Shown: positions 17,142-27,114 of the stretch, piece after piece
Layout: every line of letters starts with the position of its first letter
Numbering within the stretch: the stretch's first letter is position 1
Made by a program: the position numbers and the translations under genes
Origin: Pontibacter pamirensis
GTDB lineage: Bacteria > Bacteroidota > Bacteroidia > Cytophagales > Hymenobacteraceae
NCBI RefSeq assembly: GCF_010015475.1
Contig: NZ_SSNI01000014.1
Coordinates: 84,287 to 148,286, forward strand
Direction of reading: 5' to 3'
Length of the DNA stretch: 64,000 bases
The notes under the pieces: generated by a model
Seen by the model: only the letters and a program-made list of their open reading frames with translations
Told to the model about the DNA's origin: nothing
The model's database searches: none

Positions 17142-17365
17142 CTTCTTCCATGTTTTTACAAAGGTATACCTATTTGTTAAACGATTAAATGGCTGAACTG
17201 ATAGTGAAGGCACATATACATTAAAGCCTGTATCAGATTTCGCTTTGCATTTAGAACAGGATACTGGAGCATGTTGAACAATTAGCAATGCAGCCATTCA
17301 ACAATTTAATAATTAAGAATTATCTTAGCGGTTTCATACCGATTTAACGAACACGGAAATAAACA

Positions 17366-20137
17366 ATGTCAGAGTACAATTTTAATCAGATTGAGAAAAA
17401 GTGGCAGCGTTACTGGGAAGAGAAACATACCTTTAAAGCCGCTGCCAAAAGCAATAAGCCAAAGTACTACGCCATGGATATGTTTCCATATCCTTCTGGC
17501 GCCGGCCTGCATGTAGGCCACCCACTTGGTTATATTGCCTCTGACATAGTAAGCCGCTACAAGCGCCTGACCGGCCACAATGTGCTCCACCCAATGGGCT
17601 TTGACTCTTTCGGGCTTCCTGCTGAGCAGTATGCTATCCAAACCGGCCAGCATCCTGCTATTACCACGGAAGAGAACATTACGCGCTATGTGGAGCAGCT
17701 AAAGAATCTGGGCTTTTCTTTCGACTGGGACCTGGAGATCCGAACTTCTGACCCGGGCTATTACAAATGGACGCAGTGGATTTTCATGCAGCTGTTTAAC
17801 AGCTACTATAACATCAACTCAGATAAAGCAGAGCCAATCACAGAACTTGTGAAGGAGTTTGAGCAGCATGGTAACAGAAACGTAAATGCTACTTGTGACG
17901 AAGACACCCCCGCTTTCTCGGCCGACGAGTGGAAACATATGAACGAGCAGGAACAGTCGGAGATGCTGCTGAAGTACAGGCTGACTTATGTGGCCGAAGC
18001 GGTGGTGAACTGGTGCCCTGCACTGGGAACTGTGCTGGCAAACGACGAAGTAGTAGGTGGCGTGTCGGAGCGTGGCGGCTATCCGGTGGAGCGCAAGCTG
18101 ATGCGCCAGTGGATGATGCGCATCACGGCCTATGCCGAGCGTTTGTTACAGGGGCTGGAGGATATCGACTGGCCGGAACCGGTAAAGGAAATGCAGCGCA
18201 ACTGGATCGGAAAGTCCGTCGGAGCGATCATGTCTTTCCCACTTGAAAGCATAGACAAAAAAATCAAAGTGTTTACGACCCGCCTGGATACTGTTTATGG
18301 TGTCACGTTTCTGGTACTGGCCCCGGAGCACGAGCTGGTCGATCAGATTACCACAGAGGAGCAGCGCAAAACGGTAGATGATTATGTGAACGTAGCCAAA
18401 AACCGTTCTGAGCGGGAACGTATGACAGACGTGAAGACAGTTTCAGGTGCCTTCACGGGAGCTTATGCCATCAACCCTTACAACAAGGAAAGAATACCTG
18501 TTTATATAGCAGATTATGTTCTGGCTGGCTATGGAACAGGGGCTGTAATGGCTGTGCCATCCGGTGACCAGCGCGACTGGAACTTTGCCACACATTTTGG
18601 CTTGCCTATCGTGCAGATTTTGGATGGCCAGAAAGATCTGGATACACAAGCTGATGCTACCAAAGAGGGCCGTTACGTGAACTCTGAAATGGTAAATGGC
18701 CTGACGTACCAGGAGGCGCAGCCTTTGCTGGTGAAGTACCTGGAAGAGAATAATATTGGCAAGAGCAAAATTAACTTCAGGATGCGTGATGCTGTGTTCA
18801 GCCGCCAACGCTACTGGGGTGAGCCGGTGCCGGTATACTTTAAAGATGGTGTGCCGCACCTGCTTGATGTAAGTGATCTGCCTCTGGAGTTACCAAAAAT
18901 TGATGCTTACCTGCCAACTGAAACAGGTGAGCCACCGCTTGGCCGTGCCATAGATTGGAAGTATGAAGACCAGTATCCGTACGAACTGAGCACCATGCCA
19001 GGTTGGGCAGGCTCTAGCTGGTACTGGTACCGCTACATGGACCCGAAGAATGATGAAGTTTTCGCTGACAAAGACATCATCAAGTACTGGCGTGATGTGG
19101 ACCTGTACATAGGAGGATCAGAACATGCGACAGGCCACCTCCTCTACTCCCGCTTCTGGAACAAGTTCCTGTTTGACATGGGCTTGGTAGTGGAAGAGGA
19201 ACCATTCAAGAAGCTGATTAACCAGGGGATGATACAGGGCCGGTCTAACTTTATTTACCGGGTAAAAGACAGTAACACCTTTGTTTCTTATGGCTTGAAG
19301 GACCAGTATGATACCACTGCCCTGCATGTAGATGTGAATATTGTAGACAATGATGTGCTGGACCTGGAAGCCTTCAAAACATGGCGTGCAGAATACAAAA
19401 CGGCAGAATTTATTCTGGAAGATGGCAAATACCTCTGCGGTATAGAGATAGAGAAAATGTCGAAGTCAAAGTACAACGTGGTGAACCCGGACAATATCGT
19501 AGAGCGGCAGGGCGCTGATACACTGCGGATGTATGAGATGTTCCTGGGGCCACTGGAGCAGTTCAAGCCCTGGAACACCAATGGCATGGACGGCGTGAAC
19601 AAGTTCCTAAAGCGCTACTGGAAACTATTTCACGACAATTCCGGCAACTTCAACGTTTCAGATGCTGCTCCAACAGCTGAGGAGCTGAAGTCGCTGCATA
19701 AAACGATAAAGAAAGTAGAGGAAGATATTGAGCGCTTTTCTTTCAACACCTCTGTTTCTACGTTCATGATTTGCGTGAACGAACTGACGCAGCTCAAGAC
19801 AAACAAGCGCGCTATCCTGGAGCCTCTGACCATTATACTATCGCCTTACGCGCCGCATATCACCGAAGAGTTGTGGGAGAAACTGGGCCACAATGAGAGT
19901 ATCAGCTATGCTGCCTTCCCAAAATGGGAAGAAAAGTACCTTATAGAAAGCACTTTTGACTACCCCGTTTCAATTAATGGTAAAATGCGTGCGAAGATGA
20001 CCTTTGCACTCGATACGCCAAAGGAGGAAATGGAGAAAGCTGTTGTTAACGATGAGCAGGTGGCAAAGTTTATAGAAGGGAAAGCACCAAAGAAAATTAT
20101 CATCGTACCTAACAAGATAATAAACGTGGTGGTGTAA
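17366..20137 (+). CDS. leuS: Leucyl-tRNA synthetase
   Basis: Charges tRNA-Leu. The 923 residues carry the class I signatures: HVGH (49-52) after PYPSGAGL, and KMSKS (697-701). The editing domain (about 225-430) contains the [18 protein letters not shown] block, and [14 protein letters not shown] and [12 protein letters not shown] are family hallmarks. An insertion around residues 165-200 lies next to the zinc-domain region. A TATCTTAG at 17321-17328 may be the -7 promoter box. Confidence 0.98.
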   Translation: MSEYNFNQIEKKWQRYWEEKHTFKAAAKSNKPKYYAMDMFPYPSGAGLHVGHPLGYIASDIVSRYKRLTGHNVLHPMGFDSFGLPAEQYAIQTGQHPAITTEENITRYVEQLKNLGFSFDWDLEIRTSDPGYYKWTQWIFMQLFNSYYNINSDKAEPITELVKEFEQHGNRNVNATCDEDTPAFSADEWKHMNEQEQSEMLLKYRLTYVAEAVVNWCPALGTVLANDEVVGGVSERGGYPVERKLMRQWMMRITAYAERLLQGLEDIDWPEPVKEMQRNWIGKSVGAIMSFPLESIDKKIKVFTTRLDTVYGVTFLVLAPEHELVDQITTEEQRKTVDDYVNVAKNRSERERMTDVKTVSGAFTGAYAINPYNKERIPVYIADYVLAGYGTGAVMAVPSGDQRDWNFATHFGLPIVQILDGQKDLDTQADATKEGRYVNSEMVNGLTYQEAQPLLVKYLEENNIGKSKINFRMRDAVFSRQRYWGEPVPVYFKDGVPHLLDVSDLPLELPKIDAYLPTETGEPPLGRAIDWKYEDQYPYELSTMPGWAGSSWYWYRYMDPKNDEVFADKDIIKYWRDVDLYIGGSEHATGHLLYSRFWNKFLFDMGLVVEEEPFKKLINQGMIQGRSNFIYRVKDSNTFVSYGLKDQYDTTALHVDVNIVDNDVLDLEAFKTWRAEYKTAEFILEDGKYLCGIEIEKMSKSKYNVVNPDNIVERQGADTLRMYEMFLGPLEQFKPWNTNGMDGVNKFLKRYWKLFHDNSGNFNVSDAAPTAEELKSLHKTIKKVEEDIERFSFNTSVSTFMICVNELTQLKTNKRAILEPLTIILSPYAPHITEELWEKLGHNESISYAAFPKWEEKYLIESTFDYPVSINGKMRAKMTFALDTPKEEMEKAVVNDEQVAKFIEGKAPKKIIIVPNKIINVVV

Positions 20138-20164
20138 CCCCTTAAATCTATTAACTGATTTTGC

Positions 20165-20203
20165 AAAGCCGCTAAGCCTAAAGCTTAGTGGCTTTGACTT
20201 TTT
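20165..20203 (+). terminator. leuS terminator
   Basis: AAAGCC(G)CTAAGC pairs with GCTTAG(T)GGCTTT (20165-20195), then GACTTTTTA, 27 nt after the leuS stop. Confidence 0.7.
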
Positions 20204-20237
20204 ACCGATGGCTGCTATTACCAGCTTATCAAAAAAC

Positions 20238-20278
20238 AAAAGAGGTAGAAGAGAAGCACAGCCTCTTCTACCTCTTTT
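20238..20278 (-). terminator. marR terminator (minus strand)
   Basis: A perfect 16-bp stem, AAAAGAGGTAGAAGAG with its complement, around a 9-nt loop. On the minus strand it is followed by GTTTTTTG, directly after the marR stop. Confidence 0.85.
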
Positions 20279-20305
20279 AAATGTAGCTAAATAAAAAGCT
20301 ATATA

Positions 20306-20812
20306 TTATGCATCAGCGTCTACTTGCTCCTTGGTAGCAATGCGTTCATCCGCTGTTTTTAAGGATTCTCTTACTTTGTAAAGGAGTTCAATTAATGTAG
20401 TAGCTTCTTCTTCTGTAATTCCCTTCATGAGCGCATCCAGTTGGTATAAATCTTTATCGATAGCACCAATTACATTTTGTCCTTCCTCTGATATTACAAT
20501 ATTAACAAGGCGTTTATCTGCTGAATTCTGTGTTACTTCTACCAGTCCTTTGGCACCAAGCCTACTCACAAGCCGGGAGGCATCAGACATCTTATCTAAC
20601 ATCTTTTCTCGCAGGAAAGAAGTGGAAACAGGTTTAGGGAACTGGTCCCTTAAAATGCGAAGAGCGTTATACTGCTGCGTAGTCAGACCATGTCTTTTAA
20701 AGAAATTTTCGTAACCATTCGAAAGAAAGCCATAGGTGTACAGAATGCTTACACTTGCTTTCTGCCATTCATTTCGAAAGGCAGCAATGCCAATTTCGTT
20801 CTCTAATATCAT
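20306..20812 (-). CDS. MarR-family transcriptional regulator
   Basis: A 168-residue winged-helix repressor/activator. LTTQQYNALRILRDQFPKP begins the HTH region, followed by MSDASRLVSRLGAKGLVEV (recognition helix) and the wing SADKRLVNIVISEEG. A C-terminal helix serves dimerisation. MarR proteins usually control a neighbouring gene in response to small molecules, but here flanking genes are leuS (convergent) and a decayed yjbR, so the target cannot be named. Confidence 0.9.
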   Translation of the reverse strand: MILENEIGIAAFRNEWQKASVSILYTYGFLSNGYENFFKRHGLTTQQYNALRILRDQFPKPVSTSFLREKMLDKMSDASRLVSRLGAKGLVEVTQNSADKRLVNIVISEEGQNVIGAIDKDLYQLDALMKGITEEEATTLIELLYKVRESLKTADERIATKEQVDADA

Positions 20813-21008
20813 ACAAGTTGTCAGGTGAGTTTATCAAGTATAGCTAAAAAGTTTTAAACTTCATTGCTTTTCATGCTACAACTTTATCAAACACATAGAA
20901 AAATTCTATAGAAAGTGCTTTTTCATTCTTAAAGCCCATTTTTTCGGAGATGTACCTACATAAAAAAATCATGTATGTATTTTCCTTCTTATGTACTCTC
21001 CCCAAAAC

Positions 21009-21036
21009 AAAAGAGCCACTGCTGAGTGGCTCTTTT
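21009..21036 (-). terminator. Terminator after the yjbR pseudogene
   Basis: AAAAGAGCCACT (21009-21020) pairs with AGTGGCTCTTTT (21025-21036), with GTTTTG following on the minus strand. It starts 4 nt after the ancestral yjbR stop. Confidence 0.8.
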
Positions 21037-21040
21037 CAAT

Positions 21041-21401
21041 TTAGCTATTGTTAAAATCTGTTTCCTGCTTTACTTTCTTTGTCAGCTTAGCCCACACCAG
21101 CTTTTAAGAATCATCTATCCAGCTACGGAGAAGTTGGTCGGGTAAACGAGCTTCCGGCAGTACCGTGTTCCAGTGCAGTTTGCTCATGTGGTATCCCAGA
21201 GACACTTGCGGATACTGCTCCCGCAGCTCTACCGCCTTCTCAGGCACATTTCAGGCTAATGCCTTTGTCGTAATAAGCAAGGCTGCACAAGGCAAACATT
21301 TTACCTCCCACTTTAAAAACAAGCATATCGTCATCAAAAGGAAGTTCTTCTGTTGTTCCGGGTTTGGCCAAGCAATATGTTCTGAAGCCCTCAATATGCA
21401 C
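21041..21401 (-). pseudogene. Decayed MmcQ/YjbR-family gene
   Basis: From GTG 21401 the frame reads HIEGFRTYCLAKPGTTEELPF, then MLVFKVGGKMFALCSL and ISLKCA before a TGA. This is the N-terminal two-thirds of a YjbR (MmcQ) double-wing protein. One frame over, the match continues at once: EKAVELREQYP, GYHMSKLHWNTV, then WIDDS and a TAA where the family has Tyr, followed in frame by KLVWAKLTKKVKQE up to a stop at 21041. So there are two lesions: a 2-nt loss (or 1-nt gain) near 21247 and a nonsense codon at 21104-21106. The gene starts 2 nt after the small membrane-protein gene. Confidence 0.85.
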
Positions 21402-21403
21402 TG

Positions 21404-21568
21404 TTACCAGTGGGTGATGATGAAGTAAATAATGCAAGCCAGGAACATACCCATCGATATCTTGTTGATGGTGTGCATGGCGCGCAGGTTGAAATTGGTT
21501 TTACGATTAGGGTCTTTTTTGCGGAAGAAATAGTTTCCCAACTCAGAGAAATCGAATAATCCCTTCAT
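21404..21568 (-). CDS. Small conserved membrane protein (DUF6728-like), 54 residues
   Basis: A short ORF from ATG 21568 to TAA 21404. It begins MKGLFDFSELGNYFFRKKDP, has a conserved-looking NRKTNFNLRAMHTINKIS middle and one C-terminal membrane helix (about 39-52). It resembles the tiny DUF6728 proteins of Cytophagales, from memory of that family. Position, coding character and its overlap-like spacing with the downstream yjbR remnant argue that it is real and was co-transcribed with yjbR. Confidence 0.7.
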   Translation of the reverse strand: MKGLFDFSELGNYFFRKKDPNRKTNFNLRAMHTINKISMGMFLACIIYFIITHW

Positions 21569-21729
21569 ATAAATTTTCAGTTAGTAATTATAGTTTGACT
21601 ATAGAGCAACTGCTAGCAAATAGCTCCTGCATTACAATATGATAAACATATACCGGAGTGAAAAGATTGCTTTAAAGTGCGAATGAAGAAAATAAAAAAC
21701 AACATGTATCTCTTACTTCAAGAAGATGT

Positions 21730-23703
21730 TTAATCCTCTAACCGCACAGGCTCAATCCACTTATCATCCTCCCGTATCAATTCAATTAGCTCATCCACAG
21801 CACGGTCGGCAGGCACAGCTTTTTTAATAACAGTCTGACCACGATATAGTGCGATTTTATCTTTTCCTACGCCCACATAGCCATAATCTGCATCCGCCAT
21901 TTCGCCGGGGCCATTTACAATACAACCCATGATACCGATCTTCACACCTTTCAGGTGATCGGTGCGTTTCCGAATCATGGCAGTGGTTTCCTGTAAATCA
22001 AACAAAGTGCGGCCGCAGCTAGGGCAGCTGATATACTCCGTTTTGCTCATGCGGGTACGGGCCGCCTGTAGTATTCCAAAGCTTAAACTATTGTACTGCC
22101 CGATTGTTTCCAGCCACTCCCCTTTCTCCTGCTCAGGAAGCAGTTCTGTTCCCAACATGACACCATCTCCCAATCCGTCAATCAGCAAACCACCCACATC
22201 TGTGGAAGCATAGAGTTGTATCTCGTCAGGCGTCAGTTGGCCATAGGCACGCTTTATGATGCAGGGGGTCTGCACACCATTGTTCATCAAGCGGAAAAAG
22301 CATTTGCGCAGCTCCGGCATCGCGTGGGCATTACTAGTTTGCAGCATCAGTACCGCCGTCGCATCCTGCTTCAGGCGCTCTAACAATTCGTTTGTCAGAT
22401 CACTGATAGATAGTTGAATAAAGTTTAATGTGTCATGCCGATCCACGCTCTTTAGATACTGTTCTGCATGCAGCAGCGGATGGCGGTCCTTTCTTTCTTC
22501 AGCCGTTAGCCAGGCATCATAATTTACAATCTCCTTCAGGCCGTTTGGCAGCATAAAACTGATGGGAGTGTCTCCGGTATAAATAAAGTCTGCTCCCTGG
22601 TCATTCATGTTGAACTTGTCGAGCAGCATGGAGTACAGGTGGCCCACACATTTCAGGTCAGCATACTGCAATTCAGTCAGGCGGCTCAGGTCTGCCACCA
22701 CACGCGGCACATTCGTTTCTCCCAGGTTCCCTACCTCTGCTGTCTCCCTACGGTGATACTGAAACGGGTTGATAGGTACGTTGCAAACAGGTTTCATAGG
22801 CGTTGCCTTTTCTGCACGATGCTCATAACGGTCAATGAGCGCTTTAGCCACCGGAGCTTCTGCCTCAGGCGCCTCTGTTAGCGAAACACGTACCGTGTCC
22901 CCTAAACCATCCTCCAGCAAAGTGCCAATGCCCACAGCCGATTTTATACGTCCGTCTTCCGCCTCGCCAGCCTCAGTTACGCCAAGGTGGAGCGGGTAAG
23001 GCTGCATGCCTTCCTCCTCCAGTTTCTGCACCAGCAGGCGGTAGGCCTGCACCATCACCTGCGTGTTGGAGGCTTTCATAGATATAACGATATCATAATA
23101 GCCTTCATCCTCGCAGATACGCAGAAACTCCAGCGCACTCTCCACCATGCCCAGCGGTGTATCGCCATAGCGGCTCAGGATGCGATCTGACAGTGAACCG
23201 TGATTGGTGCCGATGCGCATAGCCGTTCCGTGTTCTTTGCATATTAGAACGAGCGGCACGAACCGCTCCCGGATTCGGTCCAGCTCTGCCTGGTAGGAAG
23301 CATCGTCATATTCTATTACCTGGAACTTCTTTTTATCGGCATAATTCCCCGGATTCACACGCACCTTCTCTACAATGCGTGCCGCTACCTCAGCAGCGTT
23401 CGGGGTAAAATGGATGTCAGCAATAAGAGGCACGTTATACCCCCGCTTGCTTAATTCCTCTTTAATGTTTTTGAGGTTCTCAGCTTCTTTGATACTTGGC
23501 GCTGTAATACGTATATACTCGCACCCTGCTTCTATCATGCGGATACACTGCTCCACTGAACCCATGGTATCCATAGTTTCTACCGTCGTCATCGACTGCA
23601 CACGGATAGGATAATCACCACCCATTGGCAGGCCGCCAATGTTCACCACGCGGGTTTTTCTGCGCTCGTACGCTGTGAGGCTTGGGCAATAAGATTTATT
23701 CAT
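21730..23703 (-). CDS. ispG: 4-hydroxy-3-methylbut-2-enyl-diphosphate synthase, long form
   Basis: Catalyses the penultimate step of the MEP isoprenoid pathway. At 657 residues it is the long type with a large central insertion (about 300-500), as in plants, chlamydiae and Bacteroidota; the common bacterial form is about 370. The [4Fe-4S] ligands are visible as CPSCGRTLFDLQ (Cys560, Cys563) and MGCIVNGPGEM (Cys594). The N-terminal TIM barrel begins TRVVNIGGLPMGGDYPIRVQ-like and has the VQSMTTV block. Confidence 0.97.
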   Translation of the reverse strand: MNKSYCPSLTAYERRKTRVVNIGGLPMGGDYPIRVQSMTTVETMDTMGSVEQCIRMIEAGCEYIRITAPSIKEAENLKNIKEELSKRGYNVPLIADIHFTPNAAEVAARIVEKVRVNPGNYADKKKFQVIEYDDASYQAELDRIRERFVPLVLICKEHGTAMRIGTNHGSLSDRILSRYGDTPLGMVESALEFLRICEDEGYYDIVISMKASNTQVMVQAYRLLVQKLEEEGMQPYPLHLGVTEAGEAEDGRIKSAVGIGTLLEDGLGDTVRVSLTEAPEAEAPVAKALIDRYEHRAEKATPMKPVCNVPINPFQYHRRETAEVGNLGETNVPRVVADLSRLTELQYADLKCVGHLYSMLLDKFNMNDQGADFIYTGDTPISFMLPNGLKEIVNYDAWLTAEERKDRHPLLHAEQYLKSVDRHDTLNFIQLSISDLTNELLERLKQDATAVLMLQTSNAHAMPELRKCFFRLMNNGVQTPCIIKRAYGQLTPDEIQLYASTDVGGLLIDGLGDGVMLGTELLPEQEKGEWLETIGQYNSLSFGILQAARTRMSKTEYISCPSCGRTLFDLQETTAMIRKRTDHLKGVKIGIMGCIVNGPGEMADADYGYVGVGKDKIALYRGQTVIKKAVPADRAVDELIELIREDDKWIEPVRLED

Positions 23704-23735
23704 AAAGGAAAAATGCGACAGCTTGTCTCTGTAAC

Positions 23736-23766
23736 TAAAGATATACCTGCTTTGTTCAAAGGCAAA
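23736..23766 (-). promoter_or_regulatory. ispG promoter candidate
   Basis: On the minus strand TTTG (23763-23766), a 19-bp spacer, then TATCTTTA (23736-23743), matching the Bacteroidota -33/-7 pattern with one mismatch, 32 bp before the ATG. Confidence 0.6.
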
Positions 23767-23822
23767 TTACGTAATTTTAAGCTGATTATCCTTAAAAGGT
23801 ACTTTATAGATGCAGGCTGGGT

Positions 23823-24347
23823 ATAAAGATTAACAACAAACCAATTGTAATTTTAAGCAGCGCCCGACGGGAAAGTGATACCAAAAAGCTGGTCGAGGTG
23901 TTATTCCCCAAAACCACTATAAAAGTGCTGGACCTACTGGATTATCATATTTGCCTTTACCGCTATTCCGGCCATTATCCGGCAGCCGATCAGTTCCTGG
24001 AGGTGATGGAAAAGATTTTACTGCATAAACAGGTAGTTTTCGCCACACCAGTATACTGGTATGCCATGAGCGGCCTGATGAAAATTTTCTTCGACAGGTT
24101 AACGGACATCGTAACAGTTCAGATAAGCCTCGGAAGTCAACTTGCCGGCAAGAAGACTTTCCTGCTGGCAGTCGGCTCAGACGAGGAACTATCTCCGGGT
24201 TTTGAAAAACCCTTTGAGCTTACTTCAGATTACTTTGGCATGACGTATACAGCCTCTTACTATTGCCCTTCTAATGCCATTCACGTACAATCAGGTAGTC
24301 GTGAAGATTTTCTTAAAGCTTTTAATTCGAAACTGTACTATATATAA
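23823..24347 (+). CDS. NADPH-dependent FMN-reductase-like flavodoxin-fold protein with non-canonical start
   Basis: A 174-residue flavodoxin-like oxidoreductase. The first strand and FMN phosphate loop read PIVILSSARRESDTKK, and VFATPVYWYAMSGLMKIFFDR is the typical FMN-ring and dimer block. A GTG at 23898 gives a neat ORF but cuts off the FMN loop, so it cannot be the ancestral start. In frame upstream, back to a stop at 23793, there is no ATG, GTG or TTG; ATA (23823), ATT (23829) or CTG (23817) are the only choices. I place it at ATA, where an ATG-to-ATA change would explain it. The gene may be poorly translated or damaged. Confidence 0.7.
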   Translation: MKINNKPIVILSSARRESDTKKLVEVLFPKTTIKVLDLLDYHICLYRYSGHYPAADQFLEVMEKILLHKQVVFATPVYWYAMSGLMKIFFDRLTDIVTVQISLGSQLAGKKTFLLAVGSDEELSPGFEKPFELTSDYFGMTYTASYYCPSNAIHVQSGSREDFLKAFNSKLYYI

Positions 24348-24355
24348 GTAAGCAT

Positions 24356-24721
24356 ATGATACATATGAGAACATTTTTCCCGAAACCTGCGCCAGAGAAA
24401 CTATCCGCCCTGATAGACTGGAGTAAACTAAGGCAGGAGCAGCTAACAGAAGCTGTTTCTGTTACAAAGGACACTGTAACAGAATTCCTGATGCGGCAAA
24501 TAGAGCGTGGTAACTGGAAAGAAGTGCAGGAAGTACTGCATGGAAAACCCATGACGAAAGCAGGAAAGTTTCTGTTGGAAGAACTGCGGGACAGTGTGGT
24601 ATCGAAATTAATTTTCCGCCTTGGGCTACGCAAGGTAATTGCTGTTGGACTTGCAGTGGTGCTCCTGCCCCTTGTCTTCGCTAAAGTAGCCGGCCAATTA
24701 ATGAGCAAAGTGAGGCAGTAA
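24356..24721 (+). CDS. Small C-terminally membrane-anchored protein, unknown
   Basis: A 121-residue protein starting 8 nt after the FMN-reductase-like gene, so probably in its operon. The first 85 residues are soluble and helical. A hydrophobic segment (about 92-110, VIAVGLAVVLLPLVFAKVA) is near the C-terminus, after a basic LGLRK. ATG 24365 is an alternative start. I do not recognise the family. Confidence 0.6.
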   Translation: MIHMRTFFPKPAPEKLSALIDWSKLRQEQLTEAVSVTKDTVTEFLMRQIERGNWKEVQEVLHGKPMTKAGKFLLEELRDSVVSKLIFRLGLRKVIAVGLAVVLLPLVFAKVAGQLMSKVRQ

Positions 24722-24800
24722 TAATAGCCAAAAGGATTAATATAAGCATATGTAATACAGCAATTTATTATGCTTCACCTTCATAAACGCTTTAATAATG

Positions 24801-24846
24801 TTATAAACAACAAAAGCACCCGAGTGGGTGCTTTTGTTGTTTATAA
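24801..24846. terminator. Very strong bidirectional terminator
   Basis: A perfect 21-bp stem (24801-24821 with 24826-24846) around GAGT, GC-rich at the tip and AT-rich at the base. It lies between the small membrane-protein gene and the convergent glnN. Confidence 0.9.
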
Positions 24847-24863
24847 CGATAATAGAATAATGA

Positions 24864-27053
24864 TTAATGAAGAAACAGCAATTCACGGTACTTCACCAGT
24901 GGCCAGTCTTCATCATCCACCATAAGTTCGAGCTTATCTACGCTGTAACGTATTTTATCGAAGTAGCTGAAGATCTTCTCGTTGTACATGATGGCACGCT
25001 CACGGGCATCCTCTACCTTGTTGGCCACCTTACGGGCCTCCACCATGTCATTGACATTCTGCTGGATAGAAGAAATGTGCCGCGACATTGTTTTAATGGC
25101 TTCCACTGTTGACTTCGTGTACTCATCTTCCAAACCAAGTTCTTTCAGACCGCGCACGTTCTGGATAAGCTTGTTCTGGTAAGCAATGGCAGTAGGAATA
25201 ACATGGTTCACAGCGAGGTCACCCATGGTACGGGCCTCAATCTGTATCTTTTTCATGTACTCCTCCAGCAGGATCTCGTGGCGGGCAGAAAGTTCTACCT
25301 CTGTAAAGATGCCGTGCCTGGTGAATAGTGCTTTCACTTCCTCGCGATCATATACATCCAATGCACGCGGTGTACTCTTGATGTTAGAGAGTCCACGTTT
25401 TTCAGCTTCCTGAGCCCATTCTTCAGAATAACCGTTACCTTCAAAACGCACGGCTTTAGACTGAGCCACTAAATCGCGCAGCACCTGAATGATGGCTACT
25501 TCTTTTTTAGTGCCCTCTTCAATCAGGTTATCCACTTTATGGCGGAACTCAATCAACTGATCTGCCACCATTGTGTTAAGGGATGTCATCGGAGAAGAAG
25601 TGTTGGCAGAAGAACCTACTGCACGGAATTCAAACTTGTTACCTGTGAAGGCGAAAGGTGAAGTACGGTTTCTGTCGGTGTTGTCAAGCAGTACCTCCGG
25701 AATTCTGTCGATTCCCAGTTTCAGGTACATATTGTCTCCTTTTTCAATCGGAATTTTAGAAGTGCGCTCAAACTCATCTAACACAGCTGTCAGCTGCTGG
25801 CCTATAAATACGGACATGATGGCTGGAGGCGCTTCATTGGCTCCAAGGCGATGGTCGTTGCTGGCAGAGGCGATGCTGGCACGTAACAGGTCAGCATACT
25901 TGTTTACAGCCGCAATAGTATTGATAAAGAACGTCAGGAACTGCAGGTTCTCTTTAGGCTTTTTACCAGGCCCTAACAAGTTTACACCGGTGTTGGTGCT
26001 CATTGCCCAGTTGTTGTGCTTACCACTGCCATTTACACCTTTAAACGGCTTCTCATGAAGTAACACTTTAAACCCATGGCGCTCTGCCACATGTTCCATA
26101 ATGTCCATGAGCAACTGGTTGTGGTCAACAGCAAGGTTGGCATCTTCAAAGGTAGGGGCGCACTCATACTGGTGAGGGGCCACCTCGTTATGGCGTGTTC
26201 TTAACGGAATCCCTAATCGCAGCGCCGAACGCTCAAAGTCAAGCATATAAGCATGTACGCGGGTAGGGATGCTTCCGAAATAATGGTCTTCCAGCTGCTG
26301 TCCTTTAGCAGGTGAATGCCCAAACAGCGTACGGCCGGAAATAACGAGGTCAGGACGCGCCTCATACAAAGCACGGTCTACAAGGAAATATTCCTGCTCT
26401 ATACCCAGGGTAGTATTTACCTTATTTACATCTTTATCAAAATACTGGCAAACAGGCACTGCGGCGTCGTTTAACAGCTTAATTGACTTTAACAAAGGTG
26501 TCTTATAATCCAGTGCCTCACCAGTATATGCTACAAATATAGTAGGGATACAAAGTGTTTTAATTCCGGCATTGTCAATCAAAAAGGCGGGTGAAGAAGG
26601 ATCCCACGCGCTATAGCCACGAGCTTCAAATGTATTTCGGATACCACCGCTTGGGAAAGAAGAAGCATCCGGCTCCTGCTGCACAAGGGCACTGCCTTTA
26701 AAATTTTCAATGGCCTCACCATCGCTTGTTAGGTCGAAGAAAGAGTCATGCTTTTCAGCTGTGGCACCTGTAAGGGGTTGGAACCAGTGCGTATAATGCG
26801 TAGCACCTTTGCTCATAGACCAGGTTCTCATGGCAGATGCTACGGCATCTGCCAAATCGCGGTCCACCTTTTCACCAGCATCGATGGTGCGGCGCAGACG
26901 CTTGTAATTGTCAGAAGACATAGTGGAACGCATTTGTTCGTTGTTGAACACGTTCTCACCAAAATATTCAGATATTTTTTGTGAAGGGAGGACCACTTCA
27001 CCCTGTTTACGCTGGCTAACAAATTCCAGCGCCTTAAAGCGGAGTTTTGACAT
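24864..27053 (-). CDS. glnN: Glutamine synthetase type III
   Basis: Makes glutamine from glutamate, ammonia and ATP; the main ammonia-assimilating enzyme in many Bacteroidota. The 729 residues are the GSIII length. Visible blocks are QQEPDASSFPSGGIRNTFEARGY-type (metal/substrate region near 125-150), LGIEQEYFLVD, HNEVAPHQYE, HEKPFKGVNGSGKHNNWA and NRTSPFAFTGNKFEFRAVGS. A clear promoter lies 32 bp upstream. Confidence 0.97.
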   Translation of the reverse strand: MSKLRFKALEFVSQRKQGEVVLPSQKISEYFGENVFNNEQMRSTMSSDNYKRLRRTIDAGEKVDRDLADAVASAMRTWSMSKGATHYTHWFQPLTGATAEKHDSFFDLTSDGEAIENFKGSALVQQEPDASSFPSGGIRNTFEARGYSAWDPSSPAFLIDNAGIKTLCIPTIFVAYTGEALDYKTPLLKSIKLLNDAAVPVCQYFDKDVNKVNTTLGIEQEYFLVDRALYEARPDLVISGRTLFGHSPAKGQQLEDHYFGSIPTRVHAYMLDFERSALRLGIPLRTRHNEVAPHQYECAPTFEDANLAVDHNQLLMDIMEHVAERHGFKVLLHEKPFKGVNGSGKHNNWAMSTNTGVNLLGPGKKPKENLQFLTFFINTIAAVNKYADLLRASIASASNDHRLGANEAPPAIMSVFIGQQLTAVLDEFERTSKIPIEKGDNMYLKLGIDRIPEVLLDNTDRNRTSPFAFTGNKFEFRAVGSSANTSSPMTSLNTMVADQLIEFRHKVDNLIEEGTKKEVAIIQVLRDLVAQSKAVRFEGNGYSEEWAQEAEKRGLSNIKSTPRALDVYDREEVKALFTRHGIFTEVELSARHEILLEEYMKKIQIEARTMGDLAVNHVIPTAIAYQNKLIQNVRGLKELGLEDEYTKSTVEAIKTMSRHISSIQQNVNDMVEARKVANKVEDARERAIMYNEKIFSYFDKIRYSVDKLELMVDDEDWPLVKYRELLFLH

Positions 27054-27084
27054 GAGTTTTGAGAGAGTTATGTTTTAAGTGTAG

Positions 27085-27114
27085 CAAAGATATAGAGAAA
27101 AATGACATTGCAAA
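27085..27114 (-). promoter_or_regulatory. glnN promoter
   Basis: On the minus strand TTTG (27111-27114), an 18-bp spacer, then TATCTTTG (27085-27092). This is the best match in the window to the Bacteroidota TTTG/TAnnTTTG promoter, giving a leader of about 25 nt. Confidence 0.75.

Noticed and set aside
16485..17297. Longer form of the DsbA-family protein with an N-terminal CSKCK
   Set aside because: The extra 52 residues look like translated intergenic sequence; ATG 17141 gives a normal family start.
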